Shown here: one piece after another, positions 18,271 through 29,340 of the stretch | Layout of the letters: each line of letters starts with the position of its first letter | Numbering within the stretch: the stretch's first letter is position 1 | DNA from: Rhynchopus sp. YZ270_cl-10 | Taxonomy: Eukaryota > Euglenozoa > Diplonemea > Diplonemida > Diplonemidae | Assembly: GCA_964035575.1 (NCBI GenBank) | Contig: OZ037877.1 | Location: forward strand, 1,240,001 to 1,304,000 | Direction of reading: 5' to 3' | Length of the DNA: 64,000 bases | Notes under the pieces: generated by a model | What the model saw: the letters and a program-made list of their open reading frames with translations, nothing else | Databases searched by the model: none | Told to the model about the DNA's origin: nothing | Position numbers and translations under genes: made by a program

Positions 18271-21200
18271 TCAGTTCGTTACAGTTGGCCTCAGAAGGTC
18301 ACTCAGAGTGTCATCAGACAATCCGGAGGACACCAAAAATTCCAGGACCACTGCTGGGTGTTGTGTGAGGAGTGTTCCCCACGAGGTGTTGCTGCACAGG
18401 TTGGCTCTTTTGTCGGTGAGCTTGGGGCATTGCTTCAGAAGGTGCTTCGCCGTCACATTCGCCTTTCCGCACGCCTTGCAGTTGGGGGTGTCGTTGTGGC
18501 TCCTGTCCGTGTACAGGAGGGGGTGTCGTCTTGTGCGCAGGAGTCTCATCTCACGCGCTCCCTTACGTGTCAGTCGTTGTGGGCGGAGTTGCGGGTGGCG
18601 GAGTTGTATCTTCGTCTTCGCTTTGGCGTCGGTGTGCTGGCACGCATATGCGCTGTCTTCGGTGGGTGTGACGGTGAGCTGCGCTGCCACCCTCTTGATC
18701 TGAGAGGCGGCCGTCATCATCGCTATGGGTTCCAGCTGTGGTACCATGGCGTTCGCGTGCCGCTTTGCCTCTTTGTCCGCAGCTTCGTTTCCAGGTAGGC
18801 CGACATGGCTTGGGACGTACTGGAAGTCTACGCGTACTCCTTTGCGCGTGAGTGTGTGTATCGCACGCCATATGTCGTGCAGTGAATGCTCGACAGCCTT
18901 CTGTGGTCCTCCCTCTAGGGCGCGGATTGAGGACTGGCTGTCTGTGAGGATCGCCACTCTCGCGTGTTTGGTGGTAGTGGTGCGGTTTGCAAGGTCGGTG
19001 AGTGCCTCACGGATTGCCGTCTGCTCGGCTTGGTAGGCCACGCATCGCCTGCCTGCCCCCTTGCCGAAGACGTGGATCATGTTGTCGTCAGCGTCCGTCA
19101 CTGCACATCCCGCCCCGCCGATGTTCGTGTCGGACAGTGATCCGTCGGTGTACGTGCTGTAGTCGTACTGGGGTAGCTTGTCGAGGGCCTCCTGCGTTTT
19201 TTCCAGAGCTTCCTCTTTGGTTTGTTTAGAGTCCGCTCGGAGGACTCCTGGGATGGTGGGGTGCAGCGTAAGCTTATCCTGTACTTCCTCCCATTGCCAG
19301 GGGGGCACAGGGTAGTGGAGCGCAATGGTGCTCCGAGTTGTGTGCTGAGTGTACATCTTTGTTTCCTCAACGGTGTTCGTGGCTGCTCTGAGCCATGTAG
19401 TGTTGGAGTGTTTTTTGGTTGACTGCACGGCGGTGTACGCGGGCGAGTCATGTATGCGGTTGGCGCGCTCGTACAGCTTTGCTCCTTCCGCTTGTGCAAT
19501 TTCAGCGATTGATCGCAGGTTCGCCTCCCAGAGAAGGTTCTCCGTCGCTGTGGTGCGTAGGCAGCCGGTGATCAGTCTGGCTGCGCCGTGGTGGAGGGTC
19601 TCAAGATGGGTTCGGTTCTTCTTGAGCAGTGCGTGTCCCCACACTCCTATCCCGTAGGTGAGCACGGGCAGCACATATGTCATGTACACTTGTCGCATGG
19701 TGTCTGCTTCCGCACCCCAGTCCTCGCCTCCTAGTGCGTACATTACGGAGAGTCGTTGTTTGTACTTTGTGCACACTGATTCCATGTGTTGTATCATGTT
19801 GCATTCGTCATCTATTAGGATGCCGAGGTACTGTGTCAGTCGGGTTGTAGGCACGCGTTTCCCATTGCTGTAGTGCACTGCGAATTGCTTGTCTCTGACG
19901 TTGTTGGGGTCTTTCTTGGTGGTGAAGGCCAGGAGGTTCGTTTTGTCGTCGTCGGTGGAGATTCGGAGGCCCATTGGGGGGAGTTCACGTTCAAGTACTT
20001 CGATAGCCTTTTGTGCGGATAAAGCGGCTTCGTCGGTGTTGTTGCCAATGCACAGGATTGCGAGGTCGTCGGCGTACATGCACACATGCCCGTCCACGCA
20101 CTCTAGGGTTTTCGCCAGGTTTGCCATGACTACGTTGAAGAGTAGGGGGGAGAGCACTGTGCCTTGGGGTACGCCCTCCTCCATGTCGCAGAACTCGCTG
20201 ACGTGACCTGCCACGGTCGCCGCTGCTCGTCTGTTGCTGAGGTATGCACCAATCCACTTCTGGTACGTGAGTGGGAAGTCGTGCAGGTGTTGTAGGATTG
20301 CATTGCGTTTGAGGCGGTCGTACGCCTTCTCTAGGTCGACTTTGAGTAGGATTGCACTGCGCCCTTCCTCTACTGTGTCCTTGGCCAGTTGCGTTACCAG
20401 TGCGATGCTGTCGATCGTGGATCTCTTTTTCCTGAAACCTGCTTGGGCCTTGTGGAGGTTAGGGAACTGCTCATCAGGGTCTTCCATGAGCTGGTGTAGG
20501 CGGTGTCCGATCATGCGCTCGAGCACCTTGCTCACTGTACTCGTCAGTGCAATTGGTCTGTACGAAGCAGGGAGGTGGTCCGGTTTCGAAGGCTTGTGGA
20601 TGGGCATCAGTAGAGAAGTCGTCCATTCCAGTGGGAGTGTGCCACTACTCCACGAGAGGTTCATGATACGCAGGAGACCCTTCCTCGCCTCCGGTCCCAT
20701 GTGTCGTAGCATCTCGTTGTGTATGTTGTCCATGCCTGGTGTTTTGTTGTCTTCCAGGTTGTTCACGATGGTGTTGAGCTCCTGCATTGTAAAGGCACGC
20801 TCTGATTCGTGGTATGGGACGTCCGTCGGTGTTGTGGCTACGTCCTCCGTGTCTGTGGGGTCTTTGCGGCTCACGTCTGAGTAGTGCCTACCAAATATAT
20901 TCGCTTTGGCTGTGTTGTCGGTGATGGTGGTGCCGTTCTCCGTCAGTGGGTACTGCTGCGACTTATCGGCTCTGCCGTCCAGTTCGCGTAGTAGGTGGTA
21001 GATGTGTGAGGACCCCGCAGCCTTGTCGCACCTTGCCTCCCATATCGTGCGTTTGCTGTCGCGGATTTCCGTGGCCACATTTTGTTTTAGGCAGCTGAGG
21101 GAGTCACTATCATTTTGTGTGGGTGGTGTTGTCTGCTTCTGCAGTTGCGCGATCTTCTGGTCTCGGCGCTTCATTGCTTTGCGTACTGCACCTGTGCACC

Positions 21201-22840
21201 ACCTTCGCTTAGCTTGCCGTCGTCGATGCGTCGGGATGTGTCGTCGTGCCACGTTTCTCACCATGCCAGCCCACTTCGCATACGCTGTCGCGGGGTTGTG
21301 CCACTTTAGGGTTGCATCAGCACTTCGCTCAAGTTCTGCAGTGTAGTCACTCCACCTGGCCCTGTTCCAATCCCACAGGGTTTTCCCGCTCCGTTTGATG
21401 TTCGAGTACTTCGGTGGAGGTGGTGTGGTGCTGTCAATCTCGAATTCCATTGGGAGATGGTCCGATAAGCCGTTATCTAGAACCCGCCATTTGATCGGCC
21501 ATTTTCTTGTCTCGTCTTTGTTATTGTCACCTTTCGCTATGACCACGTCTGGTGAAGTTTTGGATTTTCCAATCCTTGTCGCAGTTTGGGGGTCATTCCA
21601 GATTTGCATGCCGTCAGTGTTACCGACCCAGTCGTGGATTTTTGTGCCGGTTTTGTTCGGGATCGCCTTGCTCCACTGCGCATGATGGGCGTTGAGGTCT
21701 CCAGCTATCACTACTTGTTCGGTGGGGAGGTCTTCGCAGTCGAAGTCATCTTTGCGTATGTCGTTCTTTTGCTCCCCCACTGCGCTTGGTCGATATACAT
21801 TGACAAAGCGTATACCGTGCACTGTGACGTCGAGCCGTTCTGTGACTTTCCACTTCGAGAACGTGTGGACTTGGGCTGGATGTTTGTCACGCACCAGTGT
21901 TACTATCCCGCCTCCATGTGTTGCACTGGTCTTTTTGGTTCTGCCTGCCGTTCTTTTGCGGGTGTAGCTGCGGTAGCCGTCGATCTTGAACGTGTTTGCT
22001 TGTCCGCTTGCCTTCAGTTCTTGGAGCATGACAATGTCATACTCCTTCGTGGTGATGTGTCGCCTTATTTCAGATCTCTTGGTGTCGGTCAGTCCGTTGA
22101 TGTTCCAACAGAGACATCTCAGCGGACCCGGATTCGGATGTATCCCTGCTATCACAAGTAGAAGTAGTACCGTTGTGGATAGGTATTTAAGCAAGGAGGG
22201 GGTGTTTAGGGAGTGTGATAGGTGGAGGTGAGTTGTCAACGTCTTCCTTTTTTGGCGGATGGTGGTGTTCTGGGAGTTCGTCTGTCTCTGCCGTCTCGTC
22301 CGCTTCGTCCGTCTCGTCCGTCTCGTCCTTCTCGTCCGTCTTCTTGGCATTCGAGTTTTGGTGGCAATTGCTTCTGCAATTAGTCCCGGAAGCCGGGACG
22401 TCAGGTCGTTGAAGCTGGCCTGTAGCCCTTGCAGACCGGTCTGAAGGTCCCTTTGCATCGTCAAAAGTTCTGTTACGTTGCGCTGCAGTTCCTCTATAGC
22501 GCCTTTGTTGTTGTGAATTTGTGAATTTAGGTTTTTTTGGGTGTCGCTCATCTGCGACATCTTCGCTGCGAAGTCGTTCCGCAGTGAGGAGATGTTGGTG
22601 GCGTTCTGGGAGGTGGCGGCCCTGCTTGCTGCATCGACGGTGGCTGTTGTTGCGGATGGTGCGGCTGCGGCGGCTGGTGCAGGCGCTGCGTTGCTGTTGG
22701 AGCCTCTGACGACGTTGCTCCATGCTGTGGTGTTGTTTGCCAGGTTGTTTACAAAGGTGGTGGGTTTGGCGGCGGGTCTCTTCTTCTTTGGCCTGCGAGC
22801 TTGTGGGAGGTGGAGACTTCTCGCGTGGTGATGTTTCTGT
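18271..22840 (-). CDS. LINE ORF2: endonuclease-reverse transcriptase-RNase H polyprotein
   Basis: The usable frame begins about 22840, overlapping the end of ORF1 in another frame, and ends at 18271. In order: basic/Ala-rich segment; coiled coil (SSLRNDFAAKMSQMSDTQKN...); Arg/Thr-rich stretch; a hydrophobic run and 2A-like AGIHPNPGP near 22126-22140; AP endonuclease (CWNINGL, LQELKA, NVYRP, GDLNAHH, LSDHLP); reverse transcriptase (SYRPIALTS, AGFRKKRST, KVDLEKAYD, EGVPQGTVLSP, catalytic MYADDLA); RNase H (YTDGS, AEQTAI, LTDSQSS, VPSHVGLPGNEAAD); zinc knuckle CKAC-x8-H-x4-C. All catalytic acidic residues of EN, RT and RNH are present. The same frame upstream to 23538 is an out-of-phase shadow of ORF1. 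Confidence 0.9.
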
Positions 22841-23813
22841 TGTTGAAGAAGAAGAATTGGGGGAGCGTCTGTTGGGTTCGGATTTTGACCATCTGTGTAG
22901 TACCCGCTTGTTGGTGAGCTATGACGGAGCAGACAACGCCATTTGTGCTGAGGGCCCCCACTAGGGCCTCGGGGTGTGTGAGGTAGTGCATCCCTGTCAG
23001 CACGAAGTGTCTCTCGGTGGCCATCTCTGGCTTCCCAATCTCTGTCCAGGCCGCTGTGATGTGCTCCCGTTCGGTGACGATGCCAAATGCTTTGGTTGAC
23101 TTTATTAGCCGTCCTGCGTGTTTTGTAGCAAACGTGATTGCGTCTGCGAGGGTGGCAGTGGGTGGGAGCCAGACTACGGGCTCGTTGGTGACGGCTTTGG
23201 GTCTGACGATGACACCAGATTGTCCTGACATCTCCCTCAGCGGCTTTCTCAGGGATACGGTGGCGGTGATGCGGCGCTCCCCTGCAGGGCGCACGCTGGC
23301 TACATCTGCACTGAGCCCGTTGAGGAACTTGCGTGCGGTGTCGAGCGGTTTCGTTAGCCATTCCGGGTTGGCGGCTACTGCCTCGTCGAGGACTTCCAGC
23401 TTTATCTCCTCCAGCTGGTGCGTGTTGGATGCCCCGAAAGAGGGGATGTTGTTCTTGTAGTTGGGGGCGGTGGAGGACAACACAAACAGGTGCACCTTTT
23501 TGAGGTAGCACTCCCCGTTCGGCTTCTGCACAATGCACTCCTGCGTGCTGTGCGCTTTGTGTCCCTGGATTGGGGCGGTGGTGGCGATGGCGATGACGGG
23601 TCCGTTCGGTGGGACCGCGTTCTTTGACGCAAGGTAGGTGTCTGCGTCGGCTAGCTTCAGCAGCGCAATAAAGCCTCGCTGCTCCGGGTTCCCGCTCCTG
23701 TAACGTTGTTGGAAGGTGGTGGGGTTTAGGACCTCTGTGTCCCAGTCCTCTTGACGGAGGGTGTGCATCCCGGCCGTTGCTGCTTCGCTTCTTTCGCCAT
23801 GGAGGTCCTCCAT
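22749..23813 (-). CDS. LINE ORF1 (putative RNA-binding/gag-like), about 354 aa
   Basis: Starts MEDLHGERSEAATAGMHTLR and has consistent protein character throughout (GFIALLKLADADTYLASKNA, MEDLHGERSEA, ITATVSLRKPLREMSG). I chose ATG 23813, the first ATG of the frame. No zinc knuckle or RRM is recognisable, so the nucleic-acid-binding role is inferred only from position. It overlaps the start of the ORF2 frame by roughly 90 nt with a different phase; ORF2 could be expressed by frameshift or reinitiation, or a small indel may have split a single ORF. Confidence 0.7.
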   Translation of the reverse strand: MEDLHGERSEAATAGMHTLRQEDWDTEVLNPTTFQQRYRSGNPEQRGFIALLKLADADTYLASKNAVPPNGPVIAIATTAPIQGHKAHSTQECIVQKPNGECYLKKVHLFVLSSTAPNYKNNIPSFGASNTHQLEEIKLEVLDEAVAANPEWLTKPLDTARKFLNGLSADVASVRPAGERRITATVSLRKPLREMSGQSGVIVRPKAVTNEPVVWLPPTATLADAITFATKHAGRLIKSTKAFGIVTEREHITAAWTEIGKPEMATERHFVLTGMHYLTHPEALVGALSTNGVVCSVIAHQQAGTTQMVKIRTQQTLPQFFFFNNRNITTREVSTSHKLAGQRRRDPPPNPPPL

Positions 23814-23870
23814 GCCCAAGTCCGCCGCGTGGAGGCAGGCTGTCGCAGATCGGTAAGGTAATTGCTTAGA

Positions 23871-24313
23871 ATGTAATAGTGACGATAGTTTTGATGTGTG
23901 GACCCTGGCTTTTTGGTTTTTTATTTTGTTTTTTTTTTTTGTAGATTAGGTTAGAGGAGAATCCTTAGCTTCCTTAGCTTAGCTCCCCCTCTTTGTCTGC
24001 GCATTGTGTTTTTAAAACGCAACGGAAACGAGAAAAAACGTGAATTATGAGACATCTGGTTGACTCTTCATGGCAAAAACAAAGCAACACCTCGATAAAA
24101 GGAACGAAACTCCCCCTTCACCTTTCCAATAGCAGAGCAGCCAATTCGCTGATTTTTTGTACTCCCGGATGGAATGCGGCCTTTTGTTGAAAAAGAGGCA
24201 GACTCCCCGCCCATCTGAGTACAGCCTTCATCCTCTTCCCCTTCACACCTTTCCTTCATCCTGCCAGAGGTGTTCCCTCCTTTCAGGAACTACACATCGC
24301 ATCCACCCCTTTG
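23871..24313. other. Intergenic DNA upstream of the WD40 gene
   Basis: AT-rich with a T-run at about 23927-23940. It presumably holds the WD40 promoter and 5' UTR; no motif can be supported. Confidence 0.4.
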
Positions 24314-25564
24314 ATGGACATCTGCATCGACCACCCCGACGGCAGCACCGCCACAGTCGAGGTGCAGGAGGAGTGGACAGTCGCACAGCTGTACGCTGCG
24401 GCAGAGGAGGCCTTCGTGGGCAGAGCACACTTTGTGCTGAGCACACACAGGGACGGGGTTGAGGTCACCCTCGACAACTCCTCGGAGCTGCTCCTGGGGA
24501 CGGGGCTGAGCGAAGGGGACGTTGTACGCCTCCGGCATGCTGTGGGCACAGTGCTCACACCTGCAGAGTATGATACGGGATGTGAGCAGATTCTGACCAT
24601 CCTGCTGACTTCGGACAATGCCACGCTGCTCACCGCCGGGCAGCACGGTGGGATTCAGGTCTGGGACACATCCTCTGCACACAGGGTCGCCACCCTACAG
24701 GGATCCTGCAACGTGGTGTGTGGCAGCCTTGCCTTTGGGCCTTCAGAGCGTTATGTGTTTAGCTCCGGGAGTGGTGTGCGGTTATGGGATTTGCACACCT
24801 TCTGTGAGGCCGGATCGCTCTTTGCAGGAACTGCGCGTGCGCTGGCTGTGCACAATGGTGAGCGAAGCGTAGTATATTCCGGTATGGACGACGGCGCGAT
24901 TGGAGTATGGGAGGTCTCCCTCGAGGGGGGTCTCATCAAGCACGACGCATATGAGTTGGTTGGGCACGAAAACGAGGTGAACTGTATTGTGACGGCGGGG
25001 GAAGGTGCACGCCTCTTCAGCTGTTGCAACGACGGCCGTATACGGAGGTGGAACGCTGCAGACCGGGTTTGCGAGAAAACAAAGTTTGCGCATTTTTCGT
25101 CGGTCATCGCAATCTGTCTCTCCGCAGATGAATCGAAAGTGTACAGCACGGGGTTTGATCAGTACATCAAGATCTGGCATGCAGACAGCTTTCAGAATAT
25201 TGGCCGCATATTCGACACTTCTATGGCCTTTGGTGTTGTGGTCAGCGACAACACCATTTACACCACCAACGGAGAAGGTGACGTGCGCAAATGGGACGAC
25301 ACCACACACGCCTGTACCGGCACCATCCGCGGCCGTGGACAAGGCTGGGAACGCCCCCTCGCACTCACCACAGCAAAGGACGTCCTCTTCTACACGTCGG
25401 GTGCGCAGGTGTGTGTCGTTCCTGTCACCTCTGCGTCATTCGAGCCCACCGACACCCCAAGAAGGTGGTTCAGCTGTGCTGTGTGCTGTCCTAAGGCAGG
25501 GGTGATTGTAGTGGGGTGGGGGAGGGAAACGTTGTTATATTCAGCTTTTTGCATGACGGGATAG
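24314..25564 (+). CDS. Ubiquitin-like + WD40-repeat protein, 416 aa
   Basis: The first about 78 residues (MDICIDHPDGSTATVEVQEE...GLSEGDVVRLRHA) have the strand pattern and closing hydrophobic motif of a ubiquitin-like fold. The remainder (about 90-410) is a WD40 propeller, with repeat ends such as GGIQVWD, SGVRLWD, GAIGVWE, GRIRRWN, QYIKIWH and GDVRKWD, roughly seven blades. WD40 propellers are protein-docking platforms; no catalytic domain is present. Start: the first in-frame ATG after TTG is 24314, and the Ubl begins there. Single exon. The specific orthologue and process are not recognisable. Confidence 0.8.
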   Translation: MDICIDHPDGSTATVEVQEEWTVAQLYAAAEEAFVGRAHFVLSTHRDGVEVTLDNSSELLLGTGLSEGDVVRLRHAVGTVLTPAEYDTGCEQILTILLTSDNATLLTAGQHGGIQVWDTSSAHRVATLQGSCNVVCGSLAFGPSERYVFSSGSGVRLWDLHTFCEAGSLFAGTARALAVHNGERSVVYSGMDDGAIGVWEVSLEGGLIKHDAYELVGHENEVNCIVTAGEGARLFSCCNDGRIRRWNAADRVCEKTKFAHFSSVIAICLSADESKVYSTGFDQYIKIWHADSFQNIGRIFDTSMAFGVVVSDNTIYTTNGEGDVRKWDDTTHACTGTIRGRGQGWERPLALTTAKDVLFYTSGAQVCVVPVTSASFEPTDTPRRWFSCAVCCPKAGVIVVGWGRETLLYSAFCMTG

Positions 25565-26465
25565 TGTTTGCTTCTTTGATACTCCCTCGGTAGGTGGGAA
25601 AAAAGACTCTCGTAAACCCTTTTTAAAACTATTTTTTTTTGTAAACCACGAAATGGATTGTAGGACTGGAGGAGGAGGAGGACGCGATAGACATTTTAGG
25701 TGAAAGGGGTGGTGGAAAGGGGAGAAAATCTGTGCAGCATGCCGACCAGCTCGGTATCCCTCCTCAGGGCGCGCTGAGGGGAAGACAAGAAACGGCTGTT
25801 TGAGTATGATTGGCAACCGTACCGTACCGTACCAAAATTACCAGGTGGCTATTGTTGTTTCATCACAGGATCAGGTTGTCTGGTAAATGTGGCGCAAGGA
25901 CTGTCTCTCCATACCTCACGTTGAGGAATCTGCAGATCTCTGCAGAGCTGGCGCCTGTGATGACGACACACGACCTGCAACTAAATCCTGTTTCTTTATT
26001 GTGGTTCTAGAGACATTTTTACGCTTTTTTAAGCCTTTGGTGTATACATTTCTCCCCCCAACATCCACTGGTTCCACCGTGTCCAATGTGTGCACCTCCT
26101 CTCTGTGTTTGTTAGTACATACTTATTTTCTTTTCAGCCGACAGGCTCGGACAGCGCTCTTTTCGTCGCCGTTTTCTTTCCGCCTTGAAACCACAGCGCG
26201 GAAATAACCCTTTGCACCCCACCTCCGAAGCTTTCTCTCATCATTTTCCGCTGTCAGACGGAGCCAAAATTTGGTCTCTGTTTGTCTCTGTTTTTCGTCA
26301 CTCTCCAACCCTTCCGACTCAAGAAGTCACATCCATTGCCGCAACCATCCACTCCATGCTGCGGGAGATGAACACTAGCATCTCTCAGATACAGCTCAAA
26401 GAGCATTTGAAACCTATTTCCCTTATCACCCCTATTACTTCCCCAACCAGCAACACAACACAACA
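25565..26465. other. Intergenic DNA
   Basis: A truncated family-C repeat (GTAAACCACGAAATGGATTG) lies about 80 bp after the WD40 stop codon. The sequence just upstream of SPF27 is a likely 5' UTR. An open frame 26185-26550 overlaps the SPF27 start out of phase and has no recognised similarity. Confidence 0.45.
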
Positions 26466-27245
26466 ATGTCTATGGAGGTGCAGGTCGACGCATTGCCCTA
26501 CGGTGACAAGGCAATCACGCGTGATATGCGTGAGAGCATTGAAGCGATGATTGATGCTGAAATGCGTACCTTCAGTGCCGGCGACTACCTTGCATGCCTG
26601 CCCGCAGCGCAGATGCCGCAGGTCAGCGAGATGCTCCGCCAAGAGATGACCCGTGTCGAGCAGAACAGACCTGCACAAGGCATCGATCGCTCCCGCTTCG
26701 AAATCGTCCCACCCACCGACGCACACCAGCAAGATATGAATGCATGGACCCAATCTGTCCAAAACGCCAGAGCGCAGCAACAACACCAGGTATACATAGT
26801 ATTGCAAAACATAGGGGGGTTTTAGGCTCAATGCTCTATGGCATGATGTTTCCCAAATTTTACAACGCACAGCGTAACCTTCAAACGTGAGGGGCTTTTT
26901 TGATATACCATTTTCACTTGGCTTTCTCTCTACTGTTTTATCACATAGTTTGTGCGTGCCGACAACCTGGAGCTGCTTCTGGAGCATGGTAAAAATGCGT
27001 GGTTGGGTGTGAACCAACAGCTTGAACGTGACGTGGCACAGTATGCTGCAGATATCGACGCGGTGAAGGAGAACATCAACCGTCTCAACGGCATGCGCAA
27101 AACACGCCAGAAGCGTGCCGTCGCAGAAATCAGTGACGCCGACCGTGAGTGGTACACCCTCTGTGGGAAAAACGTCGAAATACAACAACAAGTCGCACTC
27201 ATGGAACGGGAGGTGAAAAGACAACGCAAAACACTCGGTGAATAA
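26466..27245 (+). CDS. BCAS2: Pre-mRNA-splicing factor SPF27 (BCAS2/Cwf7)
   Basis: Exons 26466-26789 and 26949-27245 encode 206 aa (human BCAS2 is 225). SPF27 is a core subunit of the Prp19 complex (NTC), which activates the spliceosome. Diagnostic matches: MEVQVDALPYGDKAIT near the N-terminus (human VVVDALPYFDQGY), DMNAWTQSVQNARAQ (human DITAWQECVNNSMAQ), and just after the intron NLELLLEHGKNAWL (human NLELMSQHGCNAWK). The C-terminal half is a long coiled coil ending VALMEREVKRQRKTLGE. Its presence fits the introns seen in neighbouring genes. The start is the ATG at 26466; the downstream gap is short before a large TIR element. Confidence 0.9.
26790..26948 (+). other. Intron (159 nt) of SPF27
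   Basis: GTATAC at the 5' end and a pyrimidine-rich stretch with CACATAG at the 3' end. Splicing joins HQ to FVRADNLEL in phase 0, as the BCAS2 alignment requires. Confidence 0.85.
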
Positions 27246-27737
27246 TTTCTCTTTTTTTTTGTGGGTTTTTTTTGGGTTATTTTTCCGTTAGGGGAAGGGG
27301 GGATGAAACGAACCAGGGTATTAACTCTGTTCTTTCACGGCATCCATAAGCCCTTACTAAGGGATTTGAGCTCCACCTCTTAATTTTTTAAGCCCTTAAT
27401 TTTGGGATCAGCTAAAATTAAGGGCTTAATTTAAGGGCTTAGTTTCTTACTAAGAGCTTACTAAGGGCTTAGTAAGAAATTAAGGGCTTAATTTAAGGGC
27501 TTAAAAAGAGCTTACCAAGAGTGCACTTACCCTAGGCATACTGTGCGGGCGAGTAGAAAAAACTCGCCCATTTTTGGAGGGCGAGTTTTTTTTTGGTAGG
27601 GATTTTACCTTGGGAAAAGTGCACCTGCGAAAATATGAGTGAAATTTGATTTGCCTGCAGGTATACTATTAACCGGCATGGCGAGTACGTTGTTGTACAG
27701 CGAATCTAGCCCCTACCCATGCCTTTGTGGTCCCCAT

Positions 27738-27798
27738 ATTGTAGTGCATCTTGTCCCCGGGATCCTGCGGGGATCCCGGGGACAAGATGCACTACAAT
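27738..27798. repeat. Perfect 28-bp hairpin with 5-nt loop
   Basis: ATTGTAGTGCATCTTGTCCC continues through CGGGATCC, then loop TGCGG, then the exact reverse complement. Inside the long-TIR element. Perfect arms suggest recent origin or active maintenance. Confidence 0.95.
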
Positions 27799-28376
27799 AG
27801 ATACACACAGGATCTGAATTTGGGCGAGTTTTGGAAGAATTTTGGCCGATGTAGTCATAAACTCGATGCGAGTCGCATTCTCGGACTATTTTTGGTCTGG
27901 CGAAAGATTCTTACACAATTCTCGCACGATTCTCCGTGGTCACGTAACGCTAAATCCTCCGTGATGCGAGAATTACAGGCGAGAATGCGATAATGATTCT
28001 CGCATGCGAACACCCAAAACCACGAAGGAGGACGCAAGGAAGGCTTTACTGCACTTAGGTACAGGATACGTTGTCATTTTTAGGTACAAACAAGGGTACT
28101 TTGAAGCGGTTGAGGCGCACACACACCCGTTGCAAAATGCATCTGTACTTCATTTCTGTGGGACCCACGCTAGACTGGCGCTAACTCTGAGGGATTTTTT
28201 GTACTTTAGTGGTGGCTGGCAACCTGTATTCTGTGGTGGTCAAACGTGAAATATTCCTTCTCCAATGGATTTATTGGGTGTATGTTATACTGGGACAATG
28301 TGGTCAGATCACTCTTCAGACCACTTGGAAAAGTGCACAGCATATAAAAGTTTCCGCCTGCGGCGGGCGGCCCTTT

Positions 28377-28870
28377 TACTGTACTGTACTGTACTGTACT
28401 GTACTGTACTGTACTGTACTGTACTGTACTGTACTGTACTGTACTGTACTGTACTGTACTGTACTGTACTGTACTGTACTGTACTGTACTGTACTGTACT
28501 GTACTGTACTGTACTGTACTGTACTGTACTGTACTGTACTGTACTGTACTGTACTGTACTGTACTGTACTGTACTGTACTGTACTGTACTGTACTGTACT
28601 GTACTGTACTGTACTGTACTGTACTGTACTGTACTGTACTGTACTGTACTGTACTGTACTGTACTGTACTGTACTGTACTGTACTGTACTGTACTGTACT
28701 GTACTGTACTGTACTGTACTGTGCTGTACTGTACTGTACTGTACTGTACTGTACTGTACTGTACTGTACTGTACTGTACTGTACTGTACTGTACTGTACT
28801 GTACTGTACTGTACTGTACTGTACTGTACTGTACTGTACTGTACTGTACTGTACTGTACTGTACTGTACT
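28377..28870. repeat. Pentanucleotide array (TACTG)n, about 99 units
   Basis: 494 bp of uninterrupted TACTG with a single visible variant (GTGCTG near 28722). Because the unit is 5 bp, several frames stay open on both strands and give long repetitive frames of no biological meaning. Confidence 0.97.
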
Positions 28871-28881
28871 CCCAATCCCCC

Positions 28882-29340
28882 GTGTATACTGTGTATACTG
28901 TGTATACTGTGTATACTGTGTATACTGTGTATACTGTGTATACTGTGTATACTGTGTATACTGTGTATACTGTGTATACTGTGTATACTGTGTATACTGT
29001 GTATACTGTGTATACTGTGTATACTGTGTATACTGTGTATACTGTGTATACTGTGTATACTGTGTATACTGTGTATACTGTGTATACTGTGTATACTGTG
29101 TATACTGTGTATACTGTGTATACTGTGTATACTGTGTCTCCTGTGTATACTGTGTATACTGTGTCTCCTGTGTATACTGTGTATACTGTGTATACTGTGT
29201 ATACTGTGTATACTGTGTATACTGTGTATACTGTGTATACTGTGTATACTGTGTATACTGTGTATACTGTGTATACTGTGTATACTGTGTATACTGTGTA
29301 TACTGTGTATACTGTGTATACTGTGTATACTGTGTATACT
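28882..29340. repeat. Nonanucleotide array (GTGTATACT)n, 51 units
   Basis: 459 bp of 9-bp units, separated from the TACTG array only by CCCAATCCCCC. Two units (near 29136 and 29163) read GTGTCTCCT. The unit contains TACTG, so it may have arisen from the adjacent array. Confidence 0.97.

Larger units (their letters stand above)
18120..23870 (-). mobile_element. Non-LTR retrotransposon, I/Ingi-like, about 5.7 kb
   Basis: A minus-strand LINE with ORF1, a coiled-coil/2A-like region, AP endonuclease, reverse transcriptase, RNase H and a terminal CCHC knuckle. That domain order (EN-RT-RNH-zinc) is typical of the I group including Ingi/L1Tc, where a 2A peptide also precedes the endonuclease. The long ORF2 is uninterrupted, so insertion is probably recent. 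Both ends are approximate: I found neither a poly-A or simple-repeat tail nor a convincing target-site duplication. GCAGCATCGTTAAGG near 18095 and GCAGATCGGTAAGG near 23845 are similar but not proof. Confidence 0.85.

Noticed and set aside
22749-23538. N-terminal extension of the LINE ORF2 frame up to 23538
   Set aside because: In this interval the other minus frame (ORF1) has the protein-like composition; the ORF2 frame is Pro/Arg/His-rich out-of-phase reading.
18095-23860. GCAGCATCGTTAAGG / GCAGATCGGTAAGG as LINE target-site duplication
   Set aside because: Imperfect (indel and mismatch) and the element ends are not defined independently.
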